64,000 nucleotides of DNA from Boletus sp. NGJ (Eukaryota > Basidiomycota > Agaricomycetes > Boletales > Boletaceae): contig JAGTXK010000219.1 in NCBI GenBank assembly GCA_019096195.1, forward strand, positions 124,001 through 188,000. The letters are read 5' to 3'. Positions 1 to 12,398 of the stretch are shown here, piece by piece. Position 1 is the first letter of the stretch. Each line of letters begins with the position of its first letter. A model generated the notes under the pieces. The model was not told the origin of the DNA and ran no database searches. It saw nothing but the letters and a program-made list of their open reading frames with translations. Position numbers and translations under genes: made by a program.

Positions 1-335
1 CGAGATCGCAGAAGCAATATCTGCACCAACCGATCACGCCGACGAGGTAATTTATCACCCTTGGACAGGTACTACGAGCATTCACGACACCCCACAGGAT
101 GCACTAAGGGAAGAGCTAGCTGAGCTTGAGCAGGAACAATTGGATGAGCGTCTAGCCGGCGCAGAACATGTGCCTGTACACATTCCTTCGGGTGCACGGG
201 AAGCGCGTGAGTGTCGACAAGTCTCACCATCCATGAGCACACTATTCACTTCTGTGTCCGACAGCCAAGCAAATTGCGGTGGAGGACGACGAGGAAACGC
301 AGTTGAAAGAGTTGCAGGCCTCTTTGGCGATGTAA
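1..335 (+). CDS. SNF7: ESCRT-III subunit SNF7/VPS32 (3' end, partial)
   Basis: Core subunit of ESCRT-III, which polymerises on endosomes to bud and cut vesicles into multivesicular bodies. Only the C-terminal part is in the window. Three exons read 2-46, 98-206 and 265-335, separated by introns 47-97 (GT..AG) and 207-264. The joined reading gives an acidic helix with ELEQEQLDERLAGAEHVPVH, typical of the SNF7 MIM region, and ends in EDDEETQLKELQASLAM before the stop at 333-335. That acidic, leucine-containing tail is the family's usual C-terminus. The identification is firm; the 5' part lies left of the window. Confidence 0.93.
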
Positions 336-653
336 TGCCTGCGGTAATGTTGAATCGTACTCCCAATTTGACGTCTTGTGTTCCGGATATCATGTTTCGT
401 CATCTACTATCTATATCCCATCACCTTCATTTAATAACATCACGCACTTTGTGCTCATTGCAGACCTTGGGACGTGTTCTGAAGTGGGTAGTGTACAGGA
501 TAGTCAGTATTAAATTATGCAGCGATGGTCACTAGACTATGAGTTCAATGGGGAATGCAGTGCATCAAGAAGGGACGTGTAGGGGAAGATGCAGATGATG
601 AGAGTGCAGTGCGATCTTTATTCGGAGGGTGGTGAATTAAAAACATCAAGCAA

Positions 654-2086
654 TCATGATGAAAAGCCACGGAGCCCCAATACTCTGCGCACGTCAGATG
701 TGAAGCGCAAGGAGTCGAGGATTGGCAACAAATCAAGGAGGGCTTCGTCGTGTGGATCGTGGGTCCATCCCTCTATAGGTATACCGTTTGCTGTTGAGAT
801 TGGATTAAACAACAGCATGGAATCAGTATTTCGCTATGCTGACCTTCATTGACACGATAACTGATTGGCGAGTTGTCGATTAGGCAAACACGCGAGAGAT
901 CTTGCTCGATGATAGACAGATCTTTGGTATATGAACCATTCGGGAGCAGCGTGCAGGACTACGAGGACTTTTGAAAAAGCAGACGGTGACAGGTTGAACG
1001 ACGCACCTCCCGAAAGAAACGACGGGCGAGGATACCACGTCCAGCGTCTAGCCAGTCGATGACTGGGTCCGCATACTCCTGCATTGAGGCAGTGAATACG
1101 ACCAGGGTGTACCATCCAGACACCTACAGCAGGTCAACATCGCAGGAAAAAGTTCCTGTAACAATAGGATCTACCTTGCGAAGAAAGTAATCCACGAAGG
1201 GACGCTTGTATACATGATACAACGTACTCCGACCACCGAGAACTACCTCGACTGTGTGACCCTTGTTGCGCCTCCCAAACCCGAGGAGACCGAATCCGCC
1301 AGAGGACAAGGTTATGGGCTTGGACGTTGAGTGTATCAGAGTCTCGTCCAAATCGAGCACCAGTGTCTTTGGGAGATGGAAGGGCGTCTTATGAGCTGGC
1401 AAAGGAGGAGTGGTTTCTCGGGCAGCTTCGGCTAGTGGGGGCGGGTGGGAATCATGTCCTGATATCGACAGAGATGTGGAACTAGGAACAGGTGAGGGGG
1501 GAGGAGTAGGGAGAGAACCTATCTCTAACTTGGGGTGTATGAGATGAGATGGTGGGCGGGATGAGAGAGGGGACGACGATTGTTGCGTTGCTGGTGGAAC
1601 AGTACAGGCATCGTCGTTGTTCACGTCCCGCAGGTCACGAACATCGAGCTGGATGACTGTGAGCTGGTTTCGGTTGCCGTCGATGTCTCCTGGTACCCAA
1701 GAGGCCCATGTAGCGTATATTGTATTCCAGACAACAACGAAAACGCGGACGAAGAAGAGGCGTCTGAAGGTGCTCCTGAATCTGAGGCTTGGCGGTAATC
1801 TGATGGCTGGATCAGAGACGGATGGTTTGTGAAAATTGATTGGCAAGAAACCAGAGGGAGAGGAGTAGGAGCGCCTTGGTCGAGCGGGGTGTGGAGAATC
1901 TAGGAGCGGCTTGTCGGACCAAGGGGGAGGGGTTCGCTTGAGAGCACTGCCAGCGTCGGAACCCCGACGTTTGACAGAGTGGCGGCGGGGCAGAAATTGA
2001 GATTGAGTGTCGACCGGGGTGGAAGGTGGAGTGCGGGGTAAGACAAGGACGTCGAGTTGGCGAGAAAGCAAGGCGAGCGAGTTCAT
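654..2086 (-). CDS. NEM1: Nem1-type phosphatidate-phosphatase activator (CTD-like phosphatase)
   Basis: HAD-superfamily phosphatase (Dullard/CTDNEP1 group) that with Spo7 dephosphorylates the lipin Pah1 at the nuclear/ER membrane, steering lipid flux and nuclear shape. A disordered Ser/Pro-rich N-terminus is followed by one hydrophobic segment near residues 110-130, then the catalytic signature DLDETL near residue 245. Later exons carry [20 protein letters not shown] and [14 protein letters not shown], and the protein ends shortly after [13 protein letters not shown]. Exons on the minus strand: 2086-1175, 1123-1007, 967-844, 790-654; introns of 39-53 nt. I chose the ATG at 2086 ([12 protein letters not shown]); the longer frame upstream begins with GTG, not ATG, and is only a (GTC)n-encoded valine run. 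Confidence 0.93.
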
Positions 2087-2089
2087 TGG

Positions 2090-2113
2090 GACGACGACGA
2101 CGACGACGACGAC
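2090..2113. repeat. (GAC)8 trinucleotide microsatellite at the NEM1 start
   Basis: Eight tandem GAC units on the plus strand (GTC on the NEM1 strand) lie only 3 nt upstream of the NEM1 start codon, inside its 5' leader. Perfect repeat, seen directly. Confidence 0.95.
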
Positions 2114-2196
2114 TTTAACTGGAGCAGAGGGGACGAGCGTTGGATTATTATCCCACTCTCGGCGCACGTGCTTCCAAGCTGGCTGTCAATGAGTCG

Positions 2197-4163
2197 CTAC
2201 AGAATATATCTGAATCCCTGCTCATCCGCTTCATCCAACTTTCTATTCAGCGCACGGAGGTGCTCCCTAAACACCCAGCTCATAACGATCGCGCTACCCG
2301 AACATGCGACACATATCCCGTATGAATACCGGTACGTCGGCCCCCAGTTCGACGCCCAGACGTATCTGTCATATGTGAAACGTCCTTAGTAGTGCCTCCT
2401 TGCAGCTCCGCGATTCGGACTCACGCCCCTGCAACGTTGCCCAACTGCGAGAACCCGTTGACAAGCGACAGGCATACCGCACGTTTCGACGGTGGACGCG
2501 GGAATGAATTGCTCAACCACGCAAACATCACCACAAATCCAGCATACGATTGTGCCATAAGGAAACTGTCCCAGTGCATTTTCAGCGCGAAATCCGCGAA
2601 ACGAACTGACGTCTCTTACAGAGACACGTAGCGCGCCGCAGTATTCATAGTACAGATCGCGATGATGAAGCCAATGATACCCGCAGTATACGAGCTAATC
2701 ATGTGGTAGAACCGCTCTTGCTTCATGTCCGAGTGTCTAATCACCCATGAATGATTTCAGATGCGGCTTAGGTCACTTCAAATGAATCTTTTCACCTGGA
2801 TAACCAGAATGCCACAATCGCCGAGAAAATGAACGGTGGTGCAACCAACAGGAGGGTCACCGTAGGATTGTAACCAAGCGTGGCGCTCAGTGTTGGGAAG
2901 TAGGCATTGAAAGATAGTGCAACGACTTGTGCTGTCATCGCGAGAGCGAACAACCATACCTTCCAATCCGTCACAGCGAGGTACAATCCATGTGCCCTTC
3001 CCCCTGTTTCGGTTTCATTCTGGTCGCCGACGCCGACGTCTTCCTTCATACGCCTTAGAGCAAGTCGTCGTTCCTCTTCTGTGAGCCAACGCGTGCTAGC
3101 TGGAAAATCTGGGAGGATAAATATGGCGCAAACTGCCACGAAACATGTCATGGCTCCTTCGACATAGAATAACCACCTAAGTGACATGACATGCATGTCG
3201 TGAGTTAGACCGACATGTCCTCCAAGGAAGTCACGCCTGGGACAGGATTCACCTCCACGCTGCATGCCCAAGGATACCATTCATATCCCTTAAAATCCCG
3301 GAAGCAAGCAAGGCCCCAAACGCATTGCTTATGATGTTCCCGCAGTATAATATTGCAGTACGCAGACCTATTTCATCCCGTTTGTACCTATCATCGATGT
3401 TGATGTGAATTGATTGCGATTACAGTAGCAAACGACCAACCACTTTGAGATTAAGAAGAGGGCACCAGGAAAAAATGCCGCTTCCACGAAACCGAGGAAA
3501 AATCGCGTAAGCAATGCGCCCGTGAAACTGTGTGCGGAACACAGGTTAGGAACTTTCTCCAGATGCTACTTGGACGGCCCACTTTGTGGTGATACCCGTC
3601 AGAGCGGAAATGACGCCCCAGACGATCATACAGGCGGGCAAGTAGAGAGACGGTTTTCCGCTATAGTTCAAGAACATGTTACTGGAACATTGTCAGTGGC
3701 CAGTGGTATGCACACATTGAGTTATACTTACGAAGGGGTCTGCATGATAATATAACCTACGTATAGGATCGACAACAAAGTCGCAAACTGCTGGCCGACA
3801 AGGTGAAGGTCGGTCGTGAGCCCTCGCGCTCGGGCGACACTAATCCACGTCAGTGAGAACTCGTTTATGTTCAGGGGTGTGGTACGCATACCCAACATTG
3901 TTTCTGTCGATCTTCCCTCACATATCAGTTTAAAGCTCGAATGGAAAACTGATGTTTGAGCTTACGAAGTTCAGAATGTATATCACAACCAGGATGGACA
4001 TTCGAAGGTCGAGCTTCCACAAGAGCTTGCGCTCAAGCGTTTTACGTGCCTCTTTACCACCGAACTCGTTGTCTTCATCGTCAGAAGCGGATGCATCTCC
4101 CTTCAAATTCGAATCCTTTTCTTCGATGGGCAGTGGCCCCGAGTCTGCGCGATCTGCGGACAT
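2197..4163 (-). CDS. MFS permease, Dal5/anion:cation symporter family (copy A)
   Basis: Twelve-helix major facilitator of the fungal allantoate/vitamin (Dal5, TNA1-like) group, presumably importing a small organic anion or vitamin across the plasma membrane; the substrate cannot be read from sequence. Start MSADRADSGPLP at 4163, acidic cytosolic N-terminus, then KLDLRMSILVVIYILNF as helix 1. Later exons show FYVEGAMTCFVAVCAIFILP, DWKVWLFALAMTAQVVALSF, FLMAQSYAGFVVMFAWLSN, PPSKRAVCLSLVNGFSQLGN and a last exon ending GFRYIL before the stop at 2197-2199. At least eight small introns. It resembles the permease at 6416-8533 throughout. Its stop is only 110 bp from the NEM1 start on the same strand. 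Confidence 0.9.
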
Positions 4164-4483
4164 GGAAAATGAGCTGTGTGGAGTTTGTAAGTACTGACAC
4201 GTTACTATGCTGCTGCAACTCTTGAGAGAAGGACAACTGACGACGACGCACTGCCGGCCCTGTCTGAGCTCTCTTTCCCACCTTTCCCACTCACCAGCAA
4301 CCAGTAGACAGTGGCACCCCCTTGTTTCATGTATACCCCCCCTAAGTTCCAACCTTGATACATATATCTGATATAGACGTGTCAGTGTCAACTCTGTACC
4401 GCTATCTTTTCGCTAACTTCCATTATGACAAGTTGATGCTCGAAACGTATTTGCCAAGTACGAGATCTCCAAAAATATAGTTT
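4164..4483. promoter_or_regulatory. Spacer upstream of MFS permease A
   Basis: About 320 bp between the permease A start and the stop of the AlaX gene, both minus strand. It should hold the permease promoter and AlaX 3' end. I see no clear TATA box or repeat. Confidence 0.4.
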
Positions 4484-6149
4484 CTACTGCGTGCCAGTTT
4501 CTAGGGTGACTTGAAGGATATCTGAGATGACCGCATCCTCACGTCCCGCTTTCCAAACACCGGTCAACTTTCCACTCCATCTAGTCCCCTTCCCTCCCCC
4601 TTTGACATCGAGTTTCTCCTTTAGCAGCCCCCCTGCTTCCTTTACATGTTTCTCAGCCGAGCCAAGTATCAACAGAACACTGGTTCCTGTTACACTTTGA
4701 GAGGACGGCGTCGAGGTTAGGACGAGGAGGTATTGGGTCTCAGCACGAGTAAACCCTGTAAACGCAGTTGCTATGGCAGATAAAAAGCCAAGTGGATTGA
4801 CGGAATCATCCACGCGATGCACATGTTTCACGAATACGGAGCTCGATGATTGTCCCATTTCCTCCGCGACGCTCCCTGCGATATACTTTGCAAGTTCAGA
4901 CTCTAGGTCATCAACCCGCTTCTCTGCTTTCTTACGTTCGTCTATCACCTGCTCCACACGAGCTGGCGCCTGAGGAGCCCCACAGCTGAGAGTCGCCGCA
5001 GTCGCTGTGAGCTGCTTGTGCGTATTGGTCAAATACTCGATGAGTCGTGTCCCGGCAAAGAAATAAAGTCTAGCAGAAGTGGTGTTGGAGCGAGCAAGGG
5101 TCTCCGTTTGAGGAACTAGGAAGAGTTGAAGATTGTGCAAACTAGGCCAATGAGTACCGCAACAGCTGCGCAGTGTGTTCCATTGGTGCCATCATCTCGA
5201 GCAGTGTGTTTAAGGACATACGGGTTCCGATCGATACGGTCAATGACCACGACTCGCATAATCCCGCCAGTATAGTCGGTAGGGATCGCCTTAGCGAAAC
5301 CACGCGCATGGTCTTCTAACTTCTCCGGTTCGTTCGATTTTCCCATCTCCTGGACCTCGACATGAACATTACGGCCTTCGAAGACAAATCGGTTTGCTGT
5401 AGCCTGAATACTTTGTATTTCATCACTGGTCATGCTTCTCGCAAGTTCAACGTAGCATGGAGCAGGTGCATTCGTCAAAGACCAAGAGAGCGTCTGGATG
5501 CTCAGACGATCCTCGAGAACAGCAGATAGAAGGTGCTGCGAGGTGTGCATAGTCATCTGCATCGGAGAGCTGGTTACGATAACGAAATCTAGCGAAGTAA
5601 AAGCACTTACATGATCGTACCTGCGGTCCCAGTCGGCGTCTCCGAGCTTGACCAAGACTTGAGCCCCTGTTGTGAATTGCAGAATATCCATCTCGACATC
5701 ATCTTCCACCTGCACATAGTGAACAGCATGTCCACCATGACGCCTCGCTTGTAAAACCTTCCAGACCCTTTCATCAGCAGTTTGAATCAATCCAGTGTCA
5801 GAGGGCTGGCCGCCGCCTTCTGGAAACACGATAGTATCATGCAAAATAACTTCAAGCGTGGGAGCTCTTGTTGTAGACGCGCTTTCCTTCTTTCCTTTTC
5901 TTACCGGTTGAGTTTGTGAGACCCGACTGCTCACAACGGTGGTCAACAGCTCGCGAAGGAGAGGGTCGCCTTTGGGATTAACCTCAGCTATGATAAACTT
6001 ATCTTATTCGTCGCCTTACGTTGACATGCCAAGAGACCAACAGGGATGGAGAACTGGGGATCGGATGGGATCTGGAGGGTGGGTGAGACGATCCTGTGGT
6101 ATGTAGAAGGCGTGGCCGAAGGTGATAGCAAGATCGCCGTGGCCGACAT
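4484..6149 (-). CDS. Alanyl-tRNA editing protein (AlaX/AARSD1 type)
   Basis: Free-standing editing enzyme that hydrolyses Ser mischarged on tRNA-Ala, backing up alanyl-tRNA synthetase in the cytosol. Start MSATAILLSPSATPS at 6149; exon 1 joins to a segment with FPEGGGQPSD, the usual N-terminal motif. The zinc-site motif HTSQHLLSAV is restored by an intron just before MTMHTSQ. A second motif, DRNPCCGTHWPSLHNLQLFL, appears only after removing a 56-nt intron (GTATGT...GCGCAG) near 5160-5225. A coiled region (VEQVIDERKKAEKRVDDLES) and a C-terminal DHHA1-like part with KGGGKGTRWSGK complete the protein, stop at 4484. Both metal-binding motifs are intact. Confidence 0.9.
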
Positions 6150-6415
6150 TTCTGTTGAGATGAACGAAGTGGTGATAAAGGACTCACTGGGGAGCGTGTG
6201 CAGTAGATTTAGCGGAGGGCCGAATAGAGTCGGTTCAGTGAAATCCCGCAACCTTGCCTACAATTTTATCGTCCACTCCGACGGCTCCAAAGGCGCCGCC
6301 CTACAGGCCAATGATCTCTTCCCTGAGCAACAGACTCCTCCGCGATGGCAACGAGCCGGGCGAATATGGCACATTCACACAACCAGGCAACCTTGACTCG
6401 GGCGGTGAGACACGG
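6150..6415. promoter_or_regulatory. Divergent promoter, AlaX / MFS permease B
   Basis: About 266 bp between the AlaX start (minus) and the preferred permease B start (plus). The two genes are head to head, so the sequence should carry both promoters. No recognisable motif was identified. Confidence 0.4.
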
Positions 6416-8533
6416 ATGGCGGATGGGGCATACGAACATATTAGTTATTTCAGCCTACGTGAGTCCTTTGCTGCCTCCCACAGTTTCCGACTTGACTACC
6501 TGTTGGTCGGAAAATTTGCCCCCAAAGCTGTGGGCTCAAGGGACGCTGAGGACGCTGCCGCACCGGGACGGCATGAAGATGTTGTTTGTGAAGCGGTGCT
6601 ATACTCAGCTCAAGAGGACCGGGAACGCATAGAAAAGAGTCTCCTGAGGAAACTGGACACCCGAATGTCAATATTAGTATTGATATACATTCTAAACTAT
6701 GTGAGTATTCCTTGTACTCGTCGCTTTGTGACGTTCATGTGGCAGGAAATGGCTTAGATTGACCGTAACAACGCTGCGTAAGCTGTTCCTCGGATGACAT
6801 GGAAAGTCACAGGCTTTGATGGTACATTATTGTGTCCCACCTTGAAGTGCAGCGAGACTTCGGGGTTTCGAGGAAGATCTTCATTTGCAAGGAAATCAAT
6901 TTAACAACATCTTGAGCGCCTTATATGTTGGCTATATCCTGATGCAAGTGCCTTCGTAAGTCTTCATCATTGTCTGCTCTACAAGTAATATATGCGACCT
7001 GACCTGACAGTAATATGTTTCTAAACCACATCGGGAGACCGTCCATATATCTCCCAGGATGCATGGCATTCTGGGGCATTATGTCCGTCCTGACGGGTAA
7101 TGTTGCACACTACCATCCATCGCCATTCTCCTGAGCAATTCTCATCCAGGTACAACTACTACGTAAATCCTACATTTCTTCAATTTATTTTTGTCTGAGC
7201 CATTGTTTGGGAAGGTATATCGGCGCTCTCCTTACACGATTTTTCATTGGATTTGTTGAAGCCGCATTTTTTCCTGGGGCTTTATTCCTTCTCTCTAAAT
7301 GGCAAGCCATGCATGCTCTCAGTGTCGCTGTGGTGTTGCTATTTGTCGGACAGGTATAGACGCAGAGAACTGGGGGAAAGGACTGCCATTTTGTCGTGCG
7401 GGATCATGATTAGCAGTGCTTTCGGCACCCTTATAGCATCTGCAATTCTTGATTCTATGGATGGTGTTTTAGGATATGCAGCATGGAGGTAATCCCACCC
7501 TTCACTTTTCAGAGTCGTTCTTAATGCATTCAATCGTTTTTTTTTTGTAGGTGGTTATTCTACATCGAAGGGACACTTACTGTGGTTGTCGCTCTCAGCG
7601 CGATATTCGTATTACCTGATTTCCCATCGTCACTGCCTCAGTGGCTCACACTTCAAGAGCGTGTTCTGGCACAACTACGGATAGAAGAGGATGGTTTAGT
7701 AGATGAGGGGGAAACAGACGACACGAAAGGGCAGGCGACCGGGTTAATGTTGGCCCTCTCAGACTGGAAGGTTTGGTGGCTCTGCGTTGCATTGACAAGC
7801 ATGGTTGTTTCACTATCATTTAATGCTTTCTTCCCCACATTGAGTGCTACCATGGGATATAGCCCGACGATAACTCTTCTTCTGTGTTCACCACCTTGGG
7901 CGTTCGCTACGCTCGTAGGGCTCGAAATGTCAAGGTGATTCTGCACTGCCTCCATCTTCGGGGCTAATACTGACGAATTTGTCTGCAGACACTCTGATTT
8001 ACATGGAGAGCGATTTCTTCACACTGTTGTACCTTTAATCTTGGGTATTCTTGGATTTTCCATGGCAATGCTGAGTATGAATACGGTGATCCGTTACATG
8101 TCCTTGTGAGTGGCATCCCCAATGCCTTGCTTTTGTGTTTTGCAATGCATCTCCAAAGGTTTCTTATGGCTCAGTCCTACGCCGGCTTCATCGTCTTCTG
8201 GGCCTGGATCAGTAATTCCCTACCACGACCTCCTTCCAAACGCGCCGTGGCTCTCGCTTTCATAAACTCGATCTCATCGCTCGGTAATGTGATTGGCTCG
8301 TGAGTAATTCCAGAACCTTGGTCTTGGCTAGGTCTCACATCCTCACAAGCTATATTTGGCCGACCGCATGGGGTCCTTCCTATGCGAGATCATGTGCAAT
8401 CTGCATCGTAGCAAATGCATTGTGTATCCTTATGTCGTGGGCGTTCAGAAACCACCTGAGTCACCTAAATCAGGGGCTAGAGGCAGAAGATGTCAGGCTA
8501 AATCGTCCCAAAGGATTTCGGTACTTGCTCTGA
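6416..8533 (+). CDS. MFS permease, Dal5/anion:cation symporter family (copy B)
   Basis: Paralogue of the permease at 2197-4163, in the opposite orientation. Shared landmarks in order: RKLDTRMSILVLIYILNY, IDRNNA, NILSALYVGYILMQVPS, TRFFIGFVEAAFFPGA, DWKVWWLCVALTSMVVSLSF, PTLSATMGYSPTITLLL, FLMAQSYAGFIVFWAWISN, PPSKRAVALAFINSISSLGN and a C-terminus GFRYLL with stop at 8531-8533. Intron 1 starts at 6701 (GTGAGT). The start is uncertain: the ATG at 6416 (MADGAYEH) is in frame, but there is another in-frame ATG at 6254 and a possible intron just after 6450. Substrate unknown; plasma-membrane uptake of a small organic acid or vitamin is the family expectation. Confidence 0.85.
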
Positions 8534-8790
8534 GTTCGTGTACGCGACGAGATGGAATTGATTTTATCTCATCTAAGTACCCATTACAGGCTATTGTTAA
8601 GCTCTGCTAGGGTTTGCGGAGACAGCCTGACTGTCCAAATATTATCATTCATGAGTAAGTAGATCGGGGAATTCTCGGTGATTTAGTCAGTGTCGACAGG
8701 CCTTTCAGGTGATGTCCTCGTGTCCGAAAAGATTTATAGCGATAGCGATTGCGTCTGAAGTGCCATTTCTGCCTTCCGTATCTTCTGAGC

Positions 8791-11700
8791 ATGAGCTCCA
8801 TCAGAACCATTGCATCAGGGTGGCAGTTTAGTCAAGCCGGTGGAGGACAGGGAACAAACAATGGCGAATGGCTGCCAGTCTCAGAGTTTCCCACAACGAT
8901 TCATGTCGAGCTTTTGAGATCCAAGAGAATCACAGATCCGGTGAGATTTTCATGATATGTTCTGGTGGATGACAATGTTGATCGAAGTCCTGGCAAGTTC
9001 CTTGGCTTGAACGAGTGGGAAGTGCAGTGTAATTACCGCCATCTACTACTGCTTTGATGTGGGCTCACTACTGACGACGGCGATTCCCTCGATGGCGACA
9101 AAGGGATTGGGGAAGCCGACTGGGCATTCAAGAATACATTCACGGTCACTGGAAAGGACCTCGCTGCTGCAAACACGGACCTTGTTTTCGAAGGCCTTGA
9201 CACTTTTGCCAGCATCACACTGGCAAGTATTCTGAGCTCGATTTCGAAAGTATCTCCGACTTATAATGGAAAATTAGAATGGCCAACAAATCCTCGAGTA
9301 CGTCGCTGCGTATTAAACGGTGTCGACCATAGTTTCAAACATCAATTAGCACCGAGAACCAGTTTATCACGTACAGGACGCCTGTGAGGCCTCTCCTGAG
9401 AGTTGGCGCGAACGATCTTCTGATCACTTTTGCCAGTGCATTCAAGAAGGTGACACATTATTTTCATTCCACTCGTCCGCTGCTATACAAAGTTTCAGGG
9501 AAGGGCACTTGAGAAGGCCAATGGGAAACTCCATTTATGGAACGGTGATTCCAGTCGCCTGCACGTGCGCAAGGCGCAATACAAGTAATTCTAGTTACCA
9601 CACTCTCTGCGAAATTCTGACAGAATCACTAGCTATGGCTGGGATTGGGGTCCAGTTTTGATGACCGTCGGTCCTTGGAAACCCATCAAAGTCCACACCT
9701 ATGATGTTTATCTTGCAGATGTTGACATCAGGAGTGTAGTTTCGGAAGCACTCGATGTGAAGATCTCTGTTGACTTGTTACTGTCGGACAAAATTTCCGG
9801 CTCAACGTCCATCACTTTGAAGAGTCCCCAAGGAGACGTAGTCTACACAGAGAATGTCAAGGTAGAGTCTGGGAACGCTCGTGCAGAGTTCAGTTTTCCC
9901 AGCGGAGAGCTTCACCTGTGGTACCCTGTTCATTGTGGAAAGCAACCACTTTATAGCATCGTGGTTACTATTTCCGATGCAGTGAGTATTAGTGGTTCAA
10001 GCAGTTGATATCATTGACACGTACACGTAGGCTGGCCAAATTGTTGATTCAAAGACGGAACGAATCGCTTTCCGTCGCGTCCGCGTAGTTGAAGAGCCTC
10101 TCGTCGATCAACCTGGGAAGACTTTCCTGTTCGAAGTCAACAATATCAGGATCTTCTGCGGCGGATCCAACTGGATACCTGCAGATTCATTCCTTACAAC
10201 GTCAGCAGTGGCTCTTCATTAGTTTGTTCTGTGGTTGATGTGGGTTGGCTTATAGGGTAACGACGGAGAGGTACCGCGCCTGGTTGCAGCTCTTGATCGA
10301 CGGAAACCAGAACATGGTTCGAGTTTGGGGAGGCGGTGTTTACGAAGCAGACACTTTTTACGACATCTGCGATGGTGAGTTCTTGAATTGTGCGAATTTC
10401 CGAGGATGGTTGATGCAACCAGACTCTTGACAGAACTCGGCAGTAGGTTTGTCACGACTTTAGAGGAATTTGTCTAATGGATTTCCACCAGTCCTCGTCT
10501 GGCAAGACTTCATGTTTGGATGTGGCCAAGTGCGCTCGCTCACATTGTCATCCTGGTTAAATATTGACACAGACCTATCTTAGTACCCAGCCTACGACTC
10601 CTTTCTGAAGCTCGTCGAAATCGAAGCAGAGCAAAACGTTAAGAGACTGCGCCATCACCCTTCGGTTGTAATTTTTGGTCAGTCTTTATTGAAACGTTGC
10701 ATAGCCGGCGGCACTGAGTGAAACATCGTGACAGCCGGCAACAACGAGGATTACCAACTTGCGGAATCTATCAATATCGTTGACTATTCCGATGAAACCT
10801 CTGACTTTCGGAAGACGAAGTTCCCTGCCCGCTTTATCTACGAGCGCACCTTGCCTTCCATTGTTAGCAAGTTCTGTGATACCCACTATCACAGAAGCTC
10901 ACCGTACAGCACGCCTGGCGTGGTCACTACAGATAAGACCCTCGGGGACCTACACCAATGTAAGTAATATTGGGGGCACGCCACAGCGAACCTAATCCTT
11001 GATCGATAGGGAATGTCTGGCATGGTTCCCAGGAACCCTGGCACAACTGGGACATACTTGCTGGACGCTTTGTATCAGAATTCGGAATGTGGGTCTTCTG
11101 TTGACCCGGTGCCTCAAGACAATGGTTCATTTCCTGACAGGGAGGGATATCCAAACATTCGTACTGTTGACCATTGGCTCGCTGGAGACCAGGCAGAACG
11201 ATATCCTCAATCTCGGTATGCTGGGAACAATGATTATCGTGCTGAGTCTAACATGGTCTTGATAGCGTGAATAATAACCATAACAAGGCTGATGGGTTCG
11301 AACGGCGACTAGAGGTAAACACCATTGATATGGCTCCGGTGTACATCGTGCTCACTGCGCCACGAATAGCTCTATCTTGTTGAAAATTTCAAACACGCGT
11401 TTGATATGGAAAGGTGTGTACATGGCCCGCAGCACTTCCCTTGCCACGCGCTCAGAGATTCCTGCACAGCTACGTATACTATACACAAATCATGCAGGCC
11501 GAGACTCTGGCGTCAGCGTACCGCCTATGGAGACGTAATTGGCGTGGGAAAGGGCGAGAACACACCGCTGGTGCTTTGGTGTGGCAGGTGAGCAATTCGA
11601 GGTCATGCTGAGCGTTATCTTGGAATACGCTGACCCTATCAGATCAATGACTGCTGGCCGACAACATCGTGGGCAATCATTGATTACTTCTTACGGCCCA

Positions 11701-12398
11701 AACCCGCCTATTTCGCCATTGCACGAGAATTACGCCCTTTCACAGTGGGCATGATGCGCAAGGAAAATAAGACGTTTTCCGACGAACAATCGGCGGCAGA
11801 TTTCAAAATTGAGACCATCTTGCAAATTTGGGGGACGAACAGCACCCTAACAGAGAAAAAAGGTCGTTTTGAGGTCACGTTGTTCGAGTTACATTCCGAC
11901 TGGACACATCAACTTGAGGAGAACATCGTATTGCGAGCAAATTCGAGTACTGAGCTATTTTCCGGTCCACTTCCTGGTCAGCCTGTCCGTACCAAGTTGA
12001 GTCAGGTTCCCCGTGTCATCGTTGCTTCTGCTCGTCTCCTTGACGAATCTGGAGTCGTTATGGGACGTTACTCGAACTGGTACGTGCAAGTCGGTCACAG
12101 GGTTTCGGTTTATCAGTCTTACATTACATCATTACGTAGGCCGGAGCCTTTCAAATTTATCAAGTTCCCTGCAATCAAAGATCTGGGGTTGGTTGTCCAA
12201 ATTGGTGGCGATGGAGAGTCTGTGCATCTCTCCAGCAAGAAACCTATAAAGGGTATTGTTCTGGACGTTGAGGGTGAGGATGTCAAATGGAGCGATCAAG
12301 CCATTGATCTTGTCCCGGGGGACCCCCAGGTCATTCGAGCTACCGGGCTTAATGGGAGAGACGTAAAGGTCAGGTTCCTCGGAGATGGCACGGCTTGA
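8791..12398 (+). CDS. Beta-mannosidase, GH2 (cytosolic MndB type)
   Basis: Hydrolyses terminal beta-1,4-mannose from mannan oligosaccharides or trimmed N-glycan cores. Start MSSIRTIASGWQFSQAG at 8791 has no signal peptide, matching the intracellular type B enzymes. About a dozen introns. Landmarks: DWAFKNTFTV (sugar-binding fold), YGWDWGPVLMTVGPWKPI, FCGGSNWIPADSF, NMVRVWGGGVYEADTFYD, ILVWQDFMFGCG, then FAGNNEDYQL with the acid/base Glu, and FVSEFGMQAYPN with the nucleophile Glu (split by an intron between G and M). QINDCWPTTSWAIIDY and a C-terminal beta domain ending FLGDGTA follow. About 860 residues, as usual for the family; no damage seen. Confidence 0.94.

Noticed and set aside
5130-5160. 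A 16-nt GT-AG interval in AlaX as a possible intron
   Set aside because: Too short and in the wrong phase; the 56-nt intron upstream restores the CCGTH motif.
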